The notes below the pieces were generated by a model, which did no database searches, was not told the DNA's origin, and worked only from the letters and a program-made list of their open reading frames with translations. Source: Streptomyces sp. SolWspMP-5a-2 (GTDB lineage Bacteria; Actinomycetota; Actinomycetes; Streptomycetales; Streptomycetaceae). Taken from it: a stretch of DNA of 39,749 nt. Shown here piece after piece: positions 38,230-39,749 of the stretch. The stretch's first letter is position 1. The number at the start of each line of letters is the position of its first letter. Made by a program: the position numbers and the translations under genes. Location: contig NZ_FMCI01000337.1 of NCBI RefSeq assembly GCF_900091845.1, positions 1 to 39,749 of the forward strand. Direction: 5' to 3'.

Positions 38230-39749
38230 TCAGTCGTCCGAATCCGGCTTGGAGCCCGCCGCCGCGTACGCCTGCGCGGGTGTCATCGGGACGCCGCCGA
38301 GGGCGACGGTCCGGTAGGGGCTGACCTCCGCGCAGGTCTTGGCCTGGTCGGCGGTCTGCGCGTGGGCGTTGGAGACGGCCGCCCCGGTGTCGGCGGGCGC
38401 GGGCGCGGTGGAGCCGCCCGGATAGGTCGAACCGCTCGGCCAGTCGGAGCCGATCACCAGGGTGAGACCGGTGCCGGTGCCCTGCCGCAGTCGCGCGGTG
38501 GGCAGCCCCAGGGCCTCGGCCGCGGTCCGCGCCTCGTCCTTCTGGCCGCTGCCGTAGGTGAGGGTGGTCGTGGCCGCCGCACCGGCCGCGTTGCCCGTGC
38601 TGGTGGCGGGCGCGAAGCCCTGGTCGACGAGGGAGGCGGCGACCGCGGCGGCGCGGCCGGTGATCCCGGTGCCGTTCTGGACCGTCACGGCGATCCGCGA
38701 GGCGGGCACGGCGGAGGCGGTGGGCGAGGCGCTCGCGGTGGCCTTCCCGGCCTTCTTGCCCGAGCCGGTGGTCAGCGAGCGGTCCTCGGCGATGGTGGAG
38801 AAGAGGGTCCTGGCGCCCGCGCCGACCACCACGCGGTCGCTGTCGCTCGGGTCGGGGGCGGTCTGCATGGTGGTGAAGGTCATCCGCCGGGTGGGGACCT
38901 TGTTCACGTCGGCCGCCAGCGCGATCAGCTTCTTCACGCTGCCCAGGCCGTCGTCCACGGTCAGCGCCTTGGTCGCCGCGTCGGCGAGGGCGTAGACGGC
39001 GGTGGGGTCGGTGAGCGTGCCCGCGCTCTTGAACTTGCGGATCATCGCGCTGAGGAAGATGTGCTGGGAGACCGTGCGGCCGAGGTCGCTGCCGTCGCCG
39101 AAGCCGTGGCGCGAGCGGACGAACTCCAGGGCCGCCTTCCCCTTCAGGGTGTGCTTGCCCTGGGAGAGCTTCAGGTGCGAGTAGGTGTCGTAGACGTCGT
39201 CGCTGACGCAGACGGACACCCCGCCGACCGCGTCGGACATCTTCACCACGCCGGAGAAGTCGAGCTGCACGAAGTGGTCGATGGGGATGCCGGTGAGCCG
39301 GTGGACGGCCGCCACCTGGCAGGCGGGTCCGTAGCGCAGCGCGCTGTTGATCTGGCCGTGGTACCCGCGGGTGGAGAGGCCGTCCTCGGTGTCCTCGCAG
39401 GCGGGGATGTCGGTCATGGTGTCGCGCGGGATGCTCATGACGGTGGCGTTGGAGCGGTCGGCGGAGATGTGCACGACCATCTCGACGTCCGCGTTGCCGC
39501 CGCCGGTCTGCACGCCGGTGGCCGAGCAGCCGCCGCCGAGCTTGCAGTCGGCCTTGCTGGTCCGGCCGTCCGAGCCCATGACCAGGATGTTGATGGGGGT
39601 GCGGCCGAAGGCGTCGGCCTTCTCCGCGCCGCCCTTGCCGTCGAGGGAGTAGCTCTGGATGTTGCCGTTGAGGTGCTCGTAGAACCACCAGCCCGCACCG
39701 GCCGTGCCGAGCACCAGGACCGCCAGGCAGATCCCGATGGTCCGCAGCA
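38230..39749 (-). CDS. LCP-family (LytR-CpsA-Psr) cell-wall glycopolymer ligase, partial
   Basis: At least 505 residues are visible; the frame stays open to the window edge through a membrane helix (IGICLAVLVLGTAGAGWWF), so the start lies outside. The extracellular LCP domain has NILVMGSDGRTSKADC, TVMSIPRDTMTDIP, the HFVQLDFSGVVKMSDAVGGV segment and LEFVRSRHGFGDGSDLGR, which includes the conserved Arg set for pyrophosphate-lipid binding. A threonine/serine-rich linker leads to a C-terminal LytR_C domain (IAVTVQNGTGITGRAAAVAASL). LCP proteins attach teichoic-acid-like or other glycopolymers to peptidoglycan at the cell surface. It is encoded upstream of tatA on the same strand, 109 bases away. 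Confidence 0.9.
   Translation of the reverse strand, partial: LRTIGICLAVLVLGTAGAGWWFYEHLNGNIQSYSLDGKGGAEKADAFGRTPINILVMGSDGRTSKADCKLGGGCSATGVQTGGGNADVEMVVHISADRSNATVMSIPRDTMTDIPACEDTEDGLSTRGYHGQINSALRYGPACQVAAVHRLTGIPIDHFVQLDFSGVVKMSDAVGGVSVCVSDDVYDTYSHLKLSQGKHTLKGKAALEFVRSRHGFGDGSDLGRTVSQHIFLSAMIRKFKSAGTLTDPTAVYALADAATKALTVDDGLGSVKKLIALAADVNKVPTRRMTFTTMQTAPDPSDSDRVVVGAGARTLFSTIAEDRSLTTGSGKKAGKATASASPTASAVPASRIAVTVQNGTGITGRAAAVAASLVDQGFAPATSTGNAAGAAATTTLTYGSGQKDEARTAAEALGLPTARLRQGTGTGLTLVIGSDWPSGSTYPGGSTAPAPADTGAAVSNAHAQTADQAKTCAEVSPYRTVALGGVPMTPAQAYAAAGSKPDSDD

Noticed and set aside
1..39749. CRISPR array, insertion sequence, prophage, tRNA or attachment site
   Set aside because: I found no regularly spaced repeats, transposase or integrase motifs, or tRNA cloverleaf. 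Codon use is uniform, so there is no sign of a recent mobile island.

Overview
This window is chromosomal DNA from a high-GC actinomycete, almost certainly Streptomyces or a close relative. The support is the strong third-position GC bias, GTG and TTG starts, TetR/LacI/MmyB-type regulators, a DUF6479-like protein, lamin-tail secreted proteins and several leaderless-type promoters. I see no tRNA, rRNA, insertion sequence, phage gene or CRISPR array. Both end genes are cut by the window edges.

Layout. (1) 1-6.1 kb holds the 3' end of an unknown gene, a frameshifted exported 6-phosphogluconolactonase-like propeller, a DUF2470 protein behind a near-consensus iron box, a TetR regulator divergent from a stand-alone CYP102-like P450, a strong bidirectional terminator and an S33 peptidase. 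(2) 6.1-21.7 kb is the centrepiece, a complete L-rhamnose utilisation locus. The leftward operon is rhaT-rhaP-rhaQ-rhaS-rhaM, then a secreted BNR/propeller protein and a LacI regulator. The rightward operon is rhaI, a rhamnulose-1-phosphate aldolase/lactaldehyde dehydrogenase fusion, rhaB and lutABC. Each promoter has a LacI-type palindrome just downstream of its -10, in mirror image. Together the genes can import rhamnose, mutarotate and isomerise it, phosphorylate it, cleave it to DHAP and L-lactaldehyde, and oxidise the latter through lactate to pyruvate. The secreted protein may release rhamnose from a polysaccharide. (3) 21.8-25.2 kb is an osmoprotectant-type (betaine/choline) ABC importer whose ATPase gene converges on the genes for its permeases and binding protein.

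(4) 25.4-29.2 kb holds a TetR gene, a MoxR ATPase/VWA pair and a short-chain dehydrogenase. The TetR gene and the dehydrogenase share the palindrome AAACCGATCGGTTT, which makes a small local regulon. (5) 29.2-36 kb is a run of regulator/enzyme pairs: DauR-like regulator with threonine dehydratase, LysR with a DJ-1/PfpI protein, and MmyB-type regulator with an aldo/keto reductase. Each has dyads in its control region. A VOC protein and a frameshifted DUF6479-like gene lie among them. (6) 36-39.7 kb holds a secreted lamin-tail protein with tandem terminators, a PlsC-like acyltransferase behind an 18-bp palindrome, a small unknown protein, a TatA paralogue and the C-terminal bulk of an LCP (LytR-CpsA-Psr) protein.

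Two genes, near 640 and 33,630, appear frameshifted inside short C-runs. Sequencing error is a serious alternative to real mutation. All functional assignments come from motif and family recognition by eye; no database search was run.
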